The position numbers and the translations under genes are program-made. From Acidovorax sp. 106 (GTDB taxonomy: Bacteria > Pseudomonadota > Gammaproteobacteria > Burkholderiales > Burkholderiaceae_C): a stretch of 64,000 bases of DNA. The number at the start of each line of letters is the position of its first letter. The stretch's first letter is position 1. The stretch lies in assembly GCF_003663825.1 (NCBI RefSeq), contig NZ_RCCC01000001.1, forward strand, positions 2,550,501 through 2,614,500. Reading direction: 5' to 3'. Positions 27,396 to 38,868 of the stretch are shown piece after piece. The notes under the pieces are model-generated. The model worked only from the letters and a program-made list of their open reading frames with translations, did no database searches and was not told the DNA's origin.

Positions 27396-28825
27396 AGCAC
27401 GCCATTCGCCATATCCATTTTGTGGGCCTGGGCGGCGCCGGCATGAGCGGCATCGCCGAGGTGCTGTTCAACCTGGGCTACCGCATCTCCGGCTCTGACC
27501 TGGCCGACAGCGCCACGCTGCGCCGCCTGCAGGGCCTGGGCATCCAGACCTGCCTGGGCCACGCTGCGGCGCACATCGAGGGTGCGGATGCGGTGGTCAC
27601 CTCCACCGCCGTCACGGCCGACAACCCCGAAGTGCTGGCTGCGCGCGAGAAGAAGATTCCCGTGGTGCCCCGCGCCCTGATGCTGGCGGAGCTGATGCGC
27701 CTCAAGCAAGGCATAGCGATTGCAGGCACCCACGGCAAGACCACCACCACCAGCTTGGTGACCAGTGTGCTGGCCGAGGCGGGCCTGGACCCCACCTTCG
27801 TCATTGGCGGCAAGCTCAACAGCGCGGGCGCCAATGCCAAGCTGGGCAGCGGCGACTACATCGTGGTCGAGGCCGATGAGTCCGATGCATCGTTTTTGAA
27901 CCTGCTGCCCGTGATGGCCGTGGTGACCAACATCGACGCCGACCACATGGAAACCTACGGCCACGACTTTGGCCGACTCAAGGGTGCGTTTGTCGACTTT
28001 TTGCACCGCATGCCGTTCTATGGCACGGCCATCCTCTGTGTGGACAGCCCGGCCGTGCGCGAGATCCTGCAAAGCGTGACCTGCCCGATCACCAGCTACG
28101 GCTTCTCGGAAGACGCCCAGGTGCGCGCCGTCAACGTGCGGGCCGCGGCCGGGCAAATGCACTTCACGGTGCAGAGGCGCAATGGCGTCACGCTGCCCGA
28201 CCTGGACATCGTGCTCAACCTGGCGGGCGAGCACAACGTGCTCAATGCCCTGTCGGCCATCGCCATTGCGGTGGAGCTGAACATTGCGGACGAAGCCGTG
28301 CAGCGTGCGCTGGCGGGCTTCAAGGGCGTGGGGCGGCGCTTTCAAAGCTACGGCAACCTGCCCGCCAAGGACGGCGGCGAGTTCACCGTCATCGACGACT
28401 ACGGCCACCACCCGGTGGAGATGGCTGCCACGCTGGCGGCCGCGCGCGGTGCTTTCCCCGGGCGGCGTTTGGTGCTGGCCTTCCAGCCGCACCGCTACAG
28501 CCGCACCCGCGATTGCTTCGAGGATTTTGTGAAAGTGATCGGCCAGGCCGACTCCGTGCTGCTCACGGAGGTGTATGCCGCTGGTGAGGCCCCCGTGGTG
28601 GCTGCAGATGGCCGCTCGCTGGCCCGCGCGCTGCGCGTGGCCGGCAGGGTGGAGCCCATTTTTGTGGACAACGTGGCAGATCTGCCACAGGCCATTGCCG
28701 ACAACGCACGCGCTGGCGACGTAGTCATGTGCATGGGCGCTGGTTCCATAGGGTCTGTGCCCTCAAAGGTGGTCGATTTGCTACAAAATAGTGAGCTAGC
28801 ACCGCTTGCAGGGAAAGCGCAATGA
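27392..28825 (+). CDS. murC: UDP-MurNAc:L-alanine ligase MurC
   Basis: First amino-acid ligase of muropeptide synthesis; 477 residues from the ATG at 27392, which overlaps the murG stop. [19 protein letters not shown], the ATP motif [13 protein letters not shown], and [10 protein letters not shown] are typical. [15 protein letters not shown] and [16 protein letters not shown] lie in the C-terminal domain. The last 15 residues ([15 protein letters not shown]) and the region up to the ddl start come from a dispersed-repeat copy, so the protein tail may be recent. Confidence 0.97.
   Translation: MKHAIRHIHFVGLGGAGMSGIAEVLFNLGYRISGSDLADSATLRRLQGLGIQTCLGHAAAHIEGADAVVTSTAVTADNPEVLAAREKKIPVVPRALMLAELMRLKQGIAIAGTHGKTTTTSLVTSVLAEAGLDPTFVIGGKLNSAGANAKLGSGDYIVVEADESDASFLNLLPVMAVVTNIDADHMETYGHDFGRLKGAFVDFLHRMPFYGTAILCVDSPAVREILQSVTCPITSYGFSEDAQVRAVNVRAAAGQMHFTVQRRNGVTLPDLDIVLNLAGEHNVLNALSAIAIAVELNIADEAVQRALAGFKGVGRRFQSYGNLPAKDGGEFTVIDDYGHHPVEMAATLAAARGAFPGRRLVLAFQPHRYSRTRDCFEDFVKVIGQADSVLLTEVYAAGEAPVVAADGRSLARALRVAGRVEPIFVDNVADLPQAIADNARAGDVVMCMGAGSIGSVPSKVVDLLQNSELAPLAGKAQ
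28777..28821 (+). repeat. Dispersed palindromic repeat, copy E (3' end of murC)
   Basis: TTTGCTACAAAATAGTGAGCT, AGCACCGCTTGCAGGGAAAGCG. It encodes the MurC C-terminus and ends at the overlap with the ddl start codon. Confidence 0.7.
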
Positions 28826-29808
28826 CGCAGTTGAATACCAATGTTGATGTGAAGGCCCTGGGCAAGGTGGCCGTGTTGATGGGCGGCTCCTCAGCAGAGC
28901 GCGAGGTCTCGCTCATGTCGGGCACCGGCGTGCTGCAGGCCCTGCGCTCGCGCGGGGTGGATGCCCACGCGTTCGACCCCTCGGAAACCGACCTGAGTGA
29001 ACTCAAGCGCGGCGGCTATGCCCGTTGCTTCATCGCGCTGCATGGCCGCCATGGCGAAGATGGCACGGTGCAGGGCGCGCTCGAATTGCTGGGCATTCCG
29101 TACACCGGGCCGGGTGTGATGGCTTCCAGCATTGCCATCGACAAGATCATGACCAAGCGCATCTGGCGCTTTGAAGGCCTTTCCACCCCCGACTGGCGTC
29201 TGGTGTCCAGCGCAGCGGAAACCGAGCAGGCGCTGCAGGCCCTGGGCGCTCCCATGATCGTCAAGCCCTCGCGCGAGGGCTCGACCATCGGGCTGACCAA
29301 GGTCATCTCGGCCGAACAATGCGCCAAGGCGTATGCGCTGGCTTCGCAATACGACCCCGAAGTACTGTGCGAGCAGTTCATCGAAGGCGATGAAACCACC
29401 TGCCCCGTGCTGGGCGAGGGGGCTGCCGCCCATGCGCTGCCGGTGATTCGCATCGTGGCGCCCGAAGGCAACTACGACTATCAGAACAAGTACTTCACCG
29501 ACACCACCCAATACCACTGCCCGAGCGGACTGCCCGTGCACGAAGAAGTCGCCATCCAGCGTTTGGTGGAGAAAGCCTTCCGTGCCCTGGGCTGCCGGGG
29601 CTGGGCGCGTGCCGACATCATGATTCGAGCCAGCGACCGTCAGCCCTTTCTGCTCGAAATCAATACCTCGCCCGGCATGACCGGCCACTCGCTGGTGCCC
29701 ATGTCGGCCCGCGCTGCGGGGCTGAGCTACGAAGACCTGTGCGTGGGCATTTTGGCCACCGCATCGCTGGACTCTGCCGCCGGGCATGAAGGAGCCGCCC
29801 AGCCATGA
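28822..29808 (+). CDS. ddl: D-alanine--D-alanine ligase
   Basis: ATP-grasp ligase that makes the D-Ala-D-Ala dipeptide used by MurF; 328 residues. The N-terminal motif is [19 protein letters not shown], with [14 protein letters not shown] next. The ATP-grasp part includes [15 protein letters not shown] and [14 protein letters not shown], and the metal-binding end is [20 protein letters not shown]. It overlaps murC (ATGA) and ftsQ (ATGA). DdlB is the usual form inside dcw clusters. Confidence 0.96.
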   Translation: MTQLNTNVDVKALGKVAVLMGGSSAEREVSLMSGTGVLQALRSRGVDAHAFDPSETDLSELKRGGYARCFIALHGRHGEDGTVQGALELLGIPYTGPGVMASSIAIDKIMTKRIWRFEGLSTPDWRLVSSAAETEQALQALGAPMIVKPSREGSTIGLTKVISAEQCAKAYALASQYDPEVLCEQFIEGDETTCPVLGEGAAAHALPVIRIVAPEGNYDYQNKYFTDTTQYHCPSGLPVHEEVAIQRLVEKAFRALGCRGWARADIMIRASDRQPFLLEINTSPGMTGHSLVPMSARAAGLSYEDLCVGILATASLDSAAGHEGAAQP

Positions 29809-30602
29809 ACCCCTCCATGCCAGCCCCGCTGGACGTCAAGCTCATGAACATGACCGCTTCGGTTCTGTTTGTGGGCTGCGCCCTGCTCGTGCTGGCCGCA
29901 GGGGCCTGGTGGGTGATGCGTTACCCCGGCTTTGCGATTGCGCGCATCGTGGTGCATGGTGATCTGTCGCACAACAATGCCGTGACCTTGCGGGCCAATG
30001 TGGGGCCGCAGCTGGTTGGCAATTTCTTCACCGTGGATTTGCGCGCAGCGCGCCAGGCGTTTGAGGAAGTGCCCTGGGTGCGCAAGGCGTCGGTGCGCCG
30101 TGAATACCCCGGCTTGCTGCATGTGGAGCTGGAAGAGCATGACGCCGTGGCGTATTGGGGCCCCGAGACGGGCTCGGGCCTGGTGAACCAGCAGGGCGAA
30201 GTGTTTGAGGCGAATGTGGGCGATGTCGAGCAGGAAGACCTGCCGCGCCTGCAGGGGCCAGAGGGCAGCTCGCAAGAGGTTTTGGCCATGTATGGCGCCG
30301 TGGCCCCCGTGTTCAAGACCCTGGGGCTGGAGCTGGAAGAGCTGGAGTTGAATGGGCGCGGCGGCTGGCGCGCCAAGCTGGCCAACAACGCCGTGGTGCA
30401 ACTCGGTGGCGGCAGTGAGCAAGAGTTGGAGCAGCGCACGCGCCGCTTTGCCCGCACGCTGGCACAGGTGGCGGCGCAGTACCAGCGGCGTGTGGAGTCG
30501 CTGGAATCAGCCGATTTGCGCCATGCGGGCGGCTATGCGTTGAAGTTGCGGGGGGTGACCACCACGGCGGGAGTCGAGGGTGCACCGGCGGTGCGCCGGT
30601 GA
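29805..30602 (+). CDS. ftsQ: Cell division protein FtsQ
   Basis: Bitopic divisome scaffold, 265 residues. A short cytoplasmic tail leads into one membrane helix ([20 protein letters not shown]). The POTRA domain begins [20 protein letters not shown], with [20 protein letters not shown] following. The FtsQ beta domain follows, with [10 protein letters not shown]. The C-terminal 15 residues are not conserved. It overlaps ddl; ftsA starts 50 bp later. Confidence 0.94.
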   Translation: MNPSMPAPLDVKLMNMTASVLFVGCALLVLAAGAWWVMRYPGFAIARIVVHGDLSHNNAVTLRANVGPQLVGNFFTVDLRAARQAFEEVPWVRKASVRREYPGLLHVELEEHDAVAYWGPETGSGLVNQQGEVFEANVGDVEQEDLPRLQGPEGSSQEVLAMYGAVAPVFKTLGLELEELELNGRGGWRAKLANNAVVQLGGGSEQELEQRTRRFARTLAQVAAQYQRRVESLESADLRHAGGYALKLRGVTTTAGVEGAPAVRR

Positions 30603-30652
30603 CCGCGTGGGGCATGCGCAGCACATAAGAACCATGAAGGGCAGAAACTGAT

Positions 30653-31882
30653 ATGGCAAGAGAATACAAAGATGTGGTGGTGGGCCTCGACATTGGCACA
30701 GCCAAGGTCATGGCCGTGGTCGCCGAAGTTCTGCCCAACGGAGAGCTCAAGTTGGCCGGCCTGGGCGTGGCGCCCAGCAATGGCCTCAAGCGCGGTGTGG
30801 TGGTCAACATCGATGCCACGGTGCAAAGCATCCAGCAGGCGCTGAAAGAGGCCGAGCTGATGGCCGACTGCAAGATCCAGCGCGTGTACACCGGCATCAC
30901 TGGCAGCCACATTCGCGGTCTCAACTCCAGCGGCATGGTGGCCGTCAAGGACAAGGAAGTCACCTCGGCCGATGTGGCGCGCGTGGTCGAGACGGCCAAG
31001 GCCATCAACATCAGCAGCGACCAGCGCTTGCTGCTGGTGGAACCGCAAGAATTCGTGATCGACGGGCAGGATGTGAAAGAGCCCATCGGCATGAGCGGCA
31101 TCCGGCTGGAAGCCAAGATCCACATCGTGACCGGCGCGCAGAGCGCGGCCGAAAACATCATCAAGTGCGTGCGCCGTTGCGGGCTTGAAGTGGAGCAGCT
31201 CATGCTGAACCCGCTGGCCAGCAGCCAGGCCGTGCTGACCGATGACGAGCGCGAGCTGGGCGTGGTGGTGGTGGACATTGGCGCAGGCACGACCGACGTG
31301 GCCATCTTCACCGGCGGCGCCATTCGCCACACGGCCGTGATACCGATTGCGGGCGACCTCATCACCAGCGATATCGCCATGGCGCTGCGCACGCCCACCA
31401 AGGACGCTGAAGACATCAAGGTCGAAAGCGGCTACGCCAAGCAACTGCTGGCCGACCCCGAAGCCCAGGTGGAAGTGCCGGGCCTGGGTGACCGCGCACC
31501 GCGCATGCTCAGCAAGCAGGCGCTGGCGGGCGTGATTGAGCCCCGCGTGGAAGAGATTTTTTCGCTGGTGCAGCAAGTGGTGCGCGAGTCGGGCTACGAA
31601 GAAGTGCTTTCTTCGGGCATTGTTCTCACCGGCGGCAGTTCTGTGATGCCCGGCATGATCGAGCTGGGCGAAGATATCTTTTTGAAGCCCGTGCGCCGTG
31701 GCGTGCCCAAGTATTCGAGCGCGCTGGCCGACATGGTGGCCCAGCCCCGTGCTGCCACCGTAATGGGCTTGCTGGAAGAGGCCCGACTGGCCCGGCTGCG
31801 CGGCTTCAAGGTGGCGCAAAAGAGCGGCTCTGTGAAGACCGCGTTTGGCCGCTTCAAGGACTTCATTGTGGGGAACTTCTGA
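30653..31882 (+). CDS. ftsA: Cell division protein FtsA
   Basis: Actin-like protein that tethers FtsZ to the membrane; 409 residues. The phosphate-1 motif is VGLDIGTAKVMAVV, the 1C domain begins around NGLKRGVVVNIDATV, and the second phosphate motif is VVVDIGAGTTDVAIF. ILTGGSSVMPGMIEL is the adenosine-binding part. The C-terminus (GSVKTAFGRFKDFIVGNF) is an amphipathic membrane-targeting helix. The stop overlaps an ATG that opens a 53-codon ORF. Confidence 0.97.
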   Translation: MAREYKDVVVGLDIGTAKVMAVVAEVLPNGELKLAGLGVAPSNGLKRGVVVNIDATVQSIQQALKEAELMADCKIQRVYTGITGSHIRGLNSSGMVAVKDKEVTSADVARVVETAKAINISSDQRLLLVEPQEFVIDGQDVKEPIGMSGIRLEAKIHIVTGAQSAAENIIKCVRRCGLEVEQLMLNPLASSQAVLTDDERELGVVVVDIGAGTTDVAIFTGGAIRHTAVIPIAGDLITSDIAMALRTPTKDAEDIKVESGYAKQLLADPEAQVEVPGLGDRAPRMLSKQALAGVIEPRVEEIFSLVQQVVRESGYEEVLSSGIVLTGGSSVMPGMIELGEDIFLKPVRRGVPKYSSALADMVAQPRAATVMGLLEEARLARLRGFKVAQKSGSVKTAFGRFKDFIVGNF

Positions 31883-32043
31883 TGATGAACCACCCCACCT
31901 GCCAAGCCCGCGAAAGCCCCCACCTGCGCGATCGCGAGCGATGGCGAAGCACCGGCCCACCGCGCTTGCGCGACGACCTTGACCCCACCGTATTCATCCA
32001 TTGGCAAACCAATACCCGTATAGAAACAGGAGCTCCCAGATGA
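31882..32043 (+). CDS. Possible small ORF between ftsA and ftsZ (53 residues)
   Basis: The ORF starts at an ATG overlapping the ftsA stop (TGATG) and stops in an ATGA that is also the ftsZ start. The product begins MMNHPTCQARESPHLRDRER and is Arg/Pro/His-rich, with no membrane segment or known motif. No good ribosome-binding site is visible except by coupling to ftsA. The last 15 codons include AGA, ATA, GGA and ACA, which are rare in neighbouring genes. It may be a leader for ftsZ translation or chance. Confidence 0.3.
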   Translation: MMNHPTCQARESPHLRDRERWRSTGPPRLRDDLDPTVFIHWQTNTRIETGAPR

Positions 32044-33284
32044 CCATCGAAATGATCGAAGCCGAAGAATTCAACCAGGGCACCCAGATCAAGGTGATCG
32101 GCGTGGGTGGTGGCGGCAGCAACGCCGTTGAGCACATGATTGCCCGCAGCGTGCAGGGCGTGGAGTTTGTTTGCGCTAACACCGACGCGCAGGCCCTGAC
32201 CCGCAGCTCGGCCCACCGCGTGATCCAGCTCGGTGGCAGCGGCCTGGGCGCAGGCAGCAAGCCCGACAAGGGCCGCGATGCGGCTGAAGCCGCCGTGGAA
32301 GACATCCGCTCGGCCATTGACGGCGCACACATGCTGTTCATCACCGCAGGCATGGGCGGCGGCACGGGCACAGGCGCTGCGCCGGTGATTGCCCGGGTGG
32401 CCAAGGAAATGGGCATCCTGACCGTGGGCGTGGTGACCAAGCCTTTCGACTGGGAAGGCGGCCGTCGCATGCAAAACGCCGACAACGGCCTGGCCGAGCT
32501 GGAAGCCAATGTCGACTCGCTGATCGTGGTGCTCAACGAAAAGCTGCTGGAAGTGCTGGGTGATGACATCACCCAAGACGAAGCCTTTGCCCACGCCAAC
32601 GACGTGCTCAAGAACGCCGTGGGCGGCATTGCCGAAATCATCAATGAGTACGGCCATGTGAACGTCGACTTTGAAGACGTGCGCACCGTGATGGGCGAGC
32701 CCGGCAAGGCCATGATGGGTACGGCCACGGCCAGCGGCCCAGACCGTGCCCGCATTGCTGCCGAACAAGCCGTGGCCTGCCCACTGCTCGAAGGCATTGA
32801 CCTGTCGGGCGCGCGTGGCGTGCTGGTGTTGGTCACGGCCGCCAAGGGCAGCCTCAAGCTGTCCGAGTCGCGCCTGGCCATGAGCACGATCAACGCCTAC
32901 GCTTCGCCCGACGCGCACGTCATCTACGGCGCTGCCTACGACGACAGCCTGGGCGATGAGATCCGCGTCACGGTGGTGGCCACCGGTTTGTCGCGCCCCA
33001 ACGCACGCCGCCAGCCCATCTCGGTGGTGCAAGGCGGCCTGCGCACCGGCACCGACAACATCGCCTACCAAATGCCTGTGGCCGGTGTGGCCGGTGGCAT
33101 GGGCAGCGCCGTGGGCCTGGCGGGTGGCCATGCCGGTGGTTCGCAAGCTGACTACGGCAGCATGTCGGTGCCCAGCGTATGGCGCACCAACCGCACGCAA
33201 GCCGCAGCCCGCGTGGATGCGCTGTCGTCCGGCGGCATGGACGACCTGGAGATCCCAGCCTTCCTGCGCAAGCAGGCTGACTGA
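32040..33284 (+). CDS. ftsZ: Cell division protein FtsZ
   Basis: Tubulin-like GTPase that forms the Z ring; 414 residues. The start at 32040 gives MTIEMIEAEEFNQGTQIKVI and follows AGGAG; the frame is open upstream to 32001 without family sequence. GTP-binding motifs are GVGGGGSNAV and the tubulin signature GMGGGTGTGAAPVI. The synergy loop region is NVDFEDVRTVM. The C-terminal peptide is DLEIPAFLRKQAD, the tail that FtsA and ZipA-like partners bind. It is the last dcw gene before the cluster is interrupted. Confidence 0.98.
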   Translation: MTIEMIEAEEFNQGTQIKVIGVGGGGSNAVEHMIARSVQGVEFVCANTDAQALTRSSAHRVIQLGGSGLGAGSKPDKGRDAAEAAVEDIRSAIDGAHMLFITAGMGGGTGTGAAPVIARVAKEMGILTVGVVTKPFDWEGGRRMQNADNGLAELEANVDSLIVVLNEKLLEVLGDDITQDEAFAHANDVLKNAVGGIAEIINEYGHVNVDFEDVRTVMGEPGKAMMGTATASGPDRARIAAEQAVACPLLEGIDLSGARGVLVLVTAAKGSLKLSESRLAMSTINAYASPDAHVIYGAAYDDSLGDEIRVTVVATGLSRPNARRQPISVVQGGLRTGTDNIAYQMPVAGVAGGMGSAVGLAGGHAGGSQADYGSMSVPSVWRTNRTQAAARVDALSSGGMDDLEIPAFLRKQAD

Positions 33285-33289
33285 TAGGT

Positions 33290-33321
33290 AGCCCGAGCGC
33301 GCGGTGACGCACGCTCGGGCT
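33290..33321. other. Stem-loop after ftsZ
   Basis: Ten-base arms AGCCCGAGCG (33290-33299) and CGCTCGGGCT (33312-33321) around a 12-nt loop. No T-tract follows, so it may stabilise the mRNA end rather than terminate by itself. Confidence 0.6.
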
Positions 33322-33339
33322 CCTCGGTAAGATGTAGGT

Positions 33340-33442
33340 GCTATGAAAATATGAGCTTCTAGCGCTTATTTTTAAAGGATTTCCAAGGTGTTTGTATTGA
33401 AGCCGCCCATTGAATAAGCGCTGGCAGCCATTAAAAACATAG
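33340..33442 (+). repeat. Dispersed palindromic repeat, copy F (long form, after ftsZ)
   Basis: GCTATGAAAATATGAGCTTC plus TAGCGCTTATT, a 43-bp middle, then GAATAAGCGCTGGCAGCCATT and AAAAACATAGC. Both outer ends (GCTATG / CATAGC) pair, so this copy shows the full terminal inverted repeats. It is the longest of the ten. Confidence 0.85.
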
Positions 33443-33468
33443 CGCCCCAAGGGCTTCACGCCCGCAAT

Positions 33469-33502
33469 AAAAAAGCCCCGTTCGCAAGACCGGGGCTTTT
33501 TT
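33469..33502. terminator. Bidirectional terminator between ftsZ and a chemoreceptor
   Basis: Arms AAAAAAGCCCCG (33469-33480) and CGGGGCTTTTTT (33491-33502) with a 10-nt loop. It can end transcription from ftsZ on the plus strand and from the chemoreceptor on the minus strand. Confidence 0.9.
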
Positions 33503-33566
33503 GCTGGGGCCTGGGCATCCGCCGCCGTAAGCAGCGGTGCCGAGGTTGAACAAAGCGCGTGGCGCG

Positions 33567-35339
33567 TCAGAAGCTCTCCCAATCGCCCGAGTCCCCTGCG
33601 GGTGGCTTGGGGCTGGACTTGGCGGGCAGGGCGGCTGCAGGCTTGGGGGCGGGTGCCCGTGGGCTGGCTGTCGGGGCCTTGGCCTTGGGCAAGGCCGTGG
33701 CGGGGCGTGGTGTCGGGCGTGGTGCTGGGGCCCTGGCCGGTGCAGATACGGGTGCGTGCGGCGTGCTGGCTGTGCTGCCGTTCACGCGGAAGAGGGCCAC
33801 CACCTCGGTCAGCTTCACGGCCTGCTCGCGCAGGCTGTCGGCGGCGGCAGACGATTCCTCCACCAGTGCCGAGTTTTGCTGCGTCATCTGGTCGAGCTGG
33901 TTCACGGCCGAGTTCACCTGCTCAATGCCCTGGCTTTGCTCTGAGGTGGCCGCGCGGATCTCGCCAATGATGTCGGTCACGCGCTGCACGCTGGCCACAA
34001 TCTCCGTCATGGTCGCTCCGGCGTTGCCCACCAGGCTGGTGCCCGATTCGACCTTCTCGACCGACGCGCTGATCAGTGACTTGATCTCCTTGGCGGCCTC
34101 GGCGCTGCGCTGGGCCAGGCTGCGCACCTCACCCGCCACCACGGCAAAGCCACGGCCTTGTTCACCGGCGCGGGCGGCTTCCACGGCGGCGTTCAGCGCC
34201 AGGATGTTGGTCTGGAAGGCGATGCCGTCAATCACGCCAATGATGTCGGCAATCTTGCTGCTGCTGGCGTTGATGTCTTGCATGGTGGCCACGACCTGCG
34301 CCACCACCTGGCCGCCCCGCGCGGCCACTTCGGCGGCCGATGTGGCCATCTGGTTGGCGGTCTGGGCCGAGTCCGAGGTCTGCTTCACCGTGCTGGTCAG
34401 CTCTTCCATGCTGCTGGCCGTGGTCTGCAGGTTGCTGGCGGTGTCTTCGGTGCGCCGGGCCAGGTCGTTGTTGCCCTGGGCGATTTCGGTGGACGCCGTC
34501 GCGATGCTGTCGGTGGCCGAACGCACCTCGGTCACCAAGCGGCGCAGCGCATTCACCATGTGTGCCAGCTCGTCGAGGATGGAGCCTGGGTGGGCCCTGG
34601 GGATGTCCGTGTCCAGGTTGCCTTGCGCCACTTGCGACATGATGCCGATGGCCTCGCTGGGCTCGCCCCCAATTTGCCGCAACACGGAGCGCGCTACCGT
34701 GAAGCCCACACCGCCCACCAGAGTCATCACTACCAGCACGATCACCAGCTCAGACAGCAGGGTTTTGCGCACTTGCTGGTCAATGTCGTCGGTGTACAGG
34801 CCCGAGCCCACCATCCAGTTCCAGCCGTCAACCCGAATCACATACTGCAGCTTGGGCACCAGCACTTGCTGGCCAGGCCGCGCAAACATGGTCGGCACAA
34901 ACACCCTGCCGTCCTTGCTGGCACGCAAGGCGTCCGAGATGGTCTTGAGGATGTCGGTGCCCGCACCGTCTTTGACCTTGCCCGCCATGTCCTGGCCTTC
35001 CCACTCGGGCTTGATGGGGTGCATCACGCCCTTGGAGTCGAGCGACCAGATGTAGAAGTATTCGGTCTTCCCCTCGGGGCCGCCGTAGCGGGACACCCGC
35101 AGGGCCTCTTTGGCGGCTTTTTGGGCTTCTTCCTGGCCCATGGTGCCGCTGGCAGCCTTGGCTTGGTAGGCGGCCACGATGCTGTGTGCTGACTGCACTG
35201 CCGTGGTCAATTGCTCGCGCCGCGATTCAATGATCAGCGAGCGCTCTTGCAGCAACGCTGTGACGGCCATGAACAGCAACGCTGCCAACGCCGTGCCCAG
35301 TATCAGCAGCACTTTCATTTTGAATCCGAGCTTGTTCAT
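33567..35339 (-). CDS. Methyl-accepting chemotaxis protein with Cache sensor and C-terminal pentapeptide
   Basis: Chemoreceptor of 590 residues from the ATG at 35339, which has GGAGA nearby; an upstream ATG at 35363 lacks a ribosome-binding site. The first membrane helix is [19 protein letters not shown]. The periplasmic part is a single-Cache domain ([35 protein letters not shown]). A second helix and a HAMP domain follow, then the signalling hairpin ([20 protein letters not shown]). A Pro/Ala-rich linker of about 50 residues ends in GDWESF, which resembles the xWxxF tether for CheR/CheB. The gene lies between ftsZ and lpxC on the opposite strand. Confidence 0.95.
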   Translation of the reverse strand: MNKLGFKMKVLLILGTALAALLFMAVTALLQERSLIIESRREQLTTAVQSAHSIVAAYQAKAASGTMGQEEAQKAAKEALRVSRYGGPEGKTEYFYIWSLDSKGVMHPIKPEWEGQDMAGKVKDGAGTDILKTISDALRASKDGRVFVPTMFARPGQQVLVPKLQYVIRVDGWNWMVGSGLYTDDIDQQVRKTLLSELVIVLVVMTLVGGVGFTVARSVLRQIGGEPSEAIGIMSQVAQGNLDTDIPRAHPGSILDELAHMVNALRRLVTEVRSATDSIATASTEIAQGNNDLARRTEDTASNLQTTASSMEELTSTVKQTSDSAQTANQMATSAAEVAARGGQVVAQVVATMQDINASSSKIADIIGVIDGIAFQTNILALNAAVEAARAGEQGRGFAVVAGEVRSLAQRSAEAAKEIKSLISASVEKVESGTSLVGNAGATMTEIVASVQRVTDIIGEIRAATSEQSQGIEQVNSAVNQLDQMTQQNSALVEESSAAADSLREQAVKLTEVVALFRVNGSTASTPHAPVSAPARAPAPRPTPRPATALPKAKAPTASPRAPAPKPAAALPAKSSPKPPAGDSGDWESF

Positions 35340-35544
35340 CGTGTGTCTCCAGTTTTCTCTCAAACTCTAGCAGTGCCAGGACTCGCGCAGTGAGTGTGTG
35401 CACGCCTATCTGAACAAGCCTTGTCTTGCAACAACAAGTAACCTCATGAATTGTGGGGCTGGCATGGGGTGCCCTTCGTCAGGGAAAACGATCCTGCGTT
35501 GGCGCATGCCAGCGTGTTGCGAAGCGCGCAACTAAAATATGCCG

Positions 35545-36468
35545 ATGCTCCAGCAACGCACCCTCAAGACCTTGACCCGCGCCGTTGGCGTGGGATTGCA
35601 CAGTGGCCAGCGCGTGGAGTTGACCTTGCGCCCGGCGCAGCCCGATACGGGCATCGTCTTTCGGCGGGTAGACCTGCCCCAGCCGGTGGACATTCCCATC
35701 CATGCGGAATCGGTGACCGACACGCGCCTGGCCTCCACCATCTCAGCCGGTGGGGCCAAGGTGCACACCGTGGAGCACCTGATGTCGGCCTGTGCAGGCC
35801 TGGGCATCGACAACCTGTATGTGGACATTACGGCCGAAGAGGTGCCGATCTTGGACGGGTCTTCTGCCTCGTTTGTGTTCTTGCTGCAAAGCGCGGGGGT
35901 GGAGCTGCAGCGTGCGCCCAAGCGCTTCATCCGCGTGAACCGCCCGATCGAAGTGCGCGAAGGCACCGGCCCCAGCGCCAAGTGGGCGCGGCTCACGCCC
36001 TACCATGGCTACAAGCTGAGCTTTGAAATTGACTTTGACCACCCTGCGGTGGACTCCACCGGCCAGCGCGTGGAGTTTGACCTGGGGCAAGGCAACTACA
36101 GCCGCGACATCGCCCGCGCACGCACCTTCGGCTTCACCCGCGATGTGGAGATGATGCGCTCCAGCGGCCTGGCGCTGGGCGGCGGGCTGGACAACGCCAT
36201 CGTCATGGACGACTACAAAGTGCTCAACAGCGATGGCCTGCGCTACGACGACGAGTTTGTGAAGCACAAGATCCTGGACGCCATGGGCGACCTGTACCTG
36301 ATTGGCAAACCCTTGCTGGCGGCCTACAGCGCCTTTCGCTCAGGCCACGCCATGAACAACCAGCTGCTGCGCGAGCTGCTGGCCCAGCGCGATGCCTGGG
36401 ATGTTGTCACTTTTGACGACGAGCGCGCAGCCCCAGCCGGTTTCGCTCAGCCTGCACGGGTTTGGTGA
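35545..36468 (+). CDS. lpxC: UDP-3-O-acyl-GlcNAc deacetylase LpxC
   Basis: Zinc enzyme for the committed step of lipid A synthesis; 307 residues. It begins [21 protein letters not shown], as the family does; an ATG two codons earlier (35539) is the alternative. The metal motif [17 protein letters not shown] and the second-ligand region [15 protein letters not shown] are intact, as is the catalytic EVPILDGSS. In most relatives lpxC directly follows ftsZ; here 2.26 kb with a chemoreceptor lies between them. A TAAAAT box at about 35530 may be its -10. Confidence 0.97.
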   Translation: MLQQRTLKTLTRAVGVGLHSGQRVELTLRPAQPDTGIVFRRVDLPQPVDIPIHAESVTDTRLASTISAGGAKVHTVEHLMSACAGLGIDNLYVDITAEEVPILDGSSASFVFLLQSAGVELQRAPKRFIRVNRPIEVREGTGPSAKWARLTPYHGYKLSFEIDFDHPAVDSTGQRVEFDLGQGNYSRDIARARTFGFTRDVEMMRSSGLALGGGLDNAIVMDDYKVLNSDGLRYDDEFVKHKILDAMGDLYLIGKPLLAAYSAFRSGHAMNNQLLRELLAQRDAWDVVTFDDERAAPAGFAQPARVW

Positions 36469-36529
36469 GCCTGCGCTACCCAATCTCGGCTGTGCGCCCT
36501 CCTTTGGCCTCTGTGGCCTATACTCGCGC

Positions 36530-36637
36530 CTGCTCCGGGGTGTGCTGATGCGCTGAGATGCGAGAGGTCTGAAGGAATTCAGGCCAGCTTGCGAACCCGA
36601 CGAACTTGATCCGGTTCATACCGGCGGAAGAAGAGCC
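36530..36637 (+). ncRNA. TPP riboswitch (THI element)
   Basis: Conserved blocks CGGGGTG, GCTGAGATG, ACCCGACGAACTTGATCCGG and CATACCGGCGGAAG are in the right order. The outer stem pairs GCTC (36532-36535) with GAGC (36633-36636). It controls thiC, which starts 126 bp later. Two hairpins in between (36653-36675; 36682-36705) may form the expression platform. Neither has a T-tract, so control is probably of translation. Confidence 0.93.
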
Positions 36638-36703
36638 GACCTTCTTGTCCCCGTGCCCGCAGTCCCTGTGGGCACGCCTTGCCTCAGGCGCTGCCGCACC
36701 TGA

Positions 36704-38668
<1,965 letters not shown>

Positions 38669-38868
38669 GCCCCTCTACTGGCTCCAGTGTTTCCCTGTTC
38701 ATGGTGGGGAAACGGGTGAATACCCTGTGGGTGGGTGGATGCAATGGCGCCTACAGTCGCGCCCACGTATTCACCCACCCTGGGGTCATCTCCTTGGGGC
38801 GCGTCAAGCGCAATGGCATCAAAGTTGCTATCGTTTGGGTAGGTTGTTAAAAAATGTAAGGAAGCGCC

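Noticed and set aside
38669..38868. Sigma-28 promoter before the chemoreceptor
   Set aside because: TCAAAGTT and GTAGGTTG resemble the boxes only loosely and the spacing is off.
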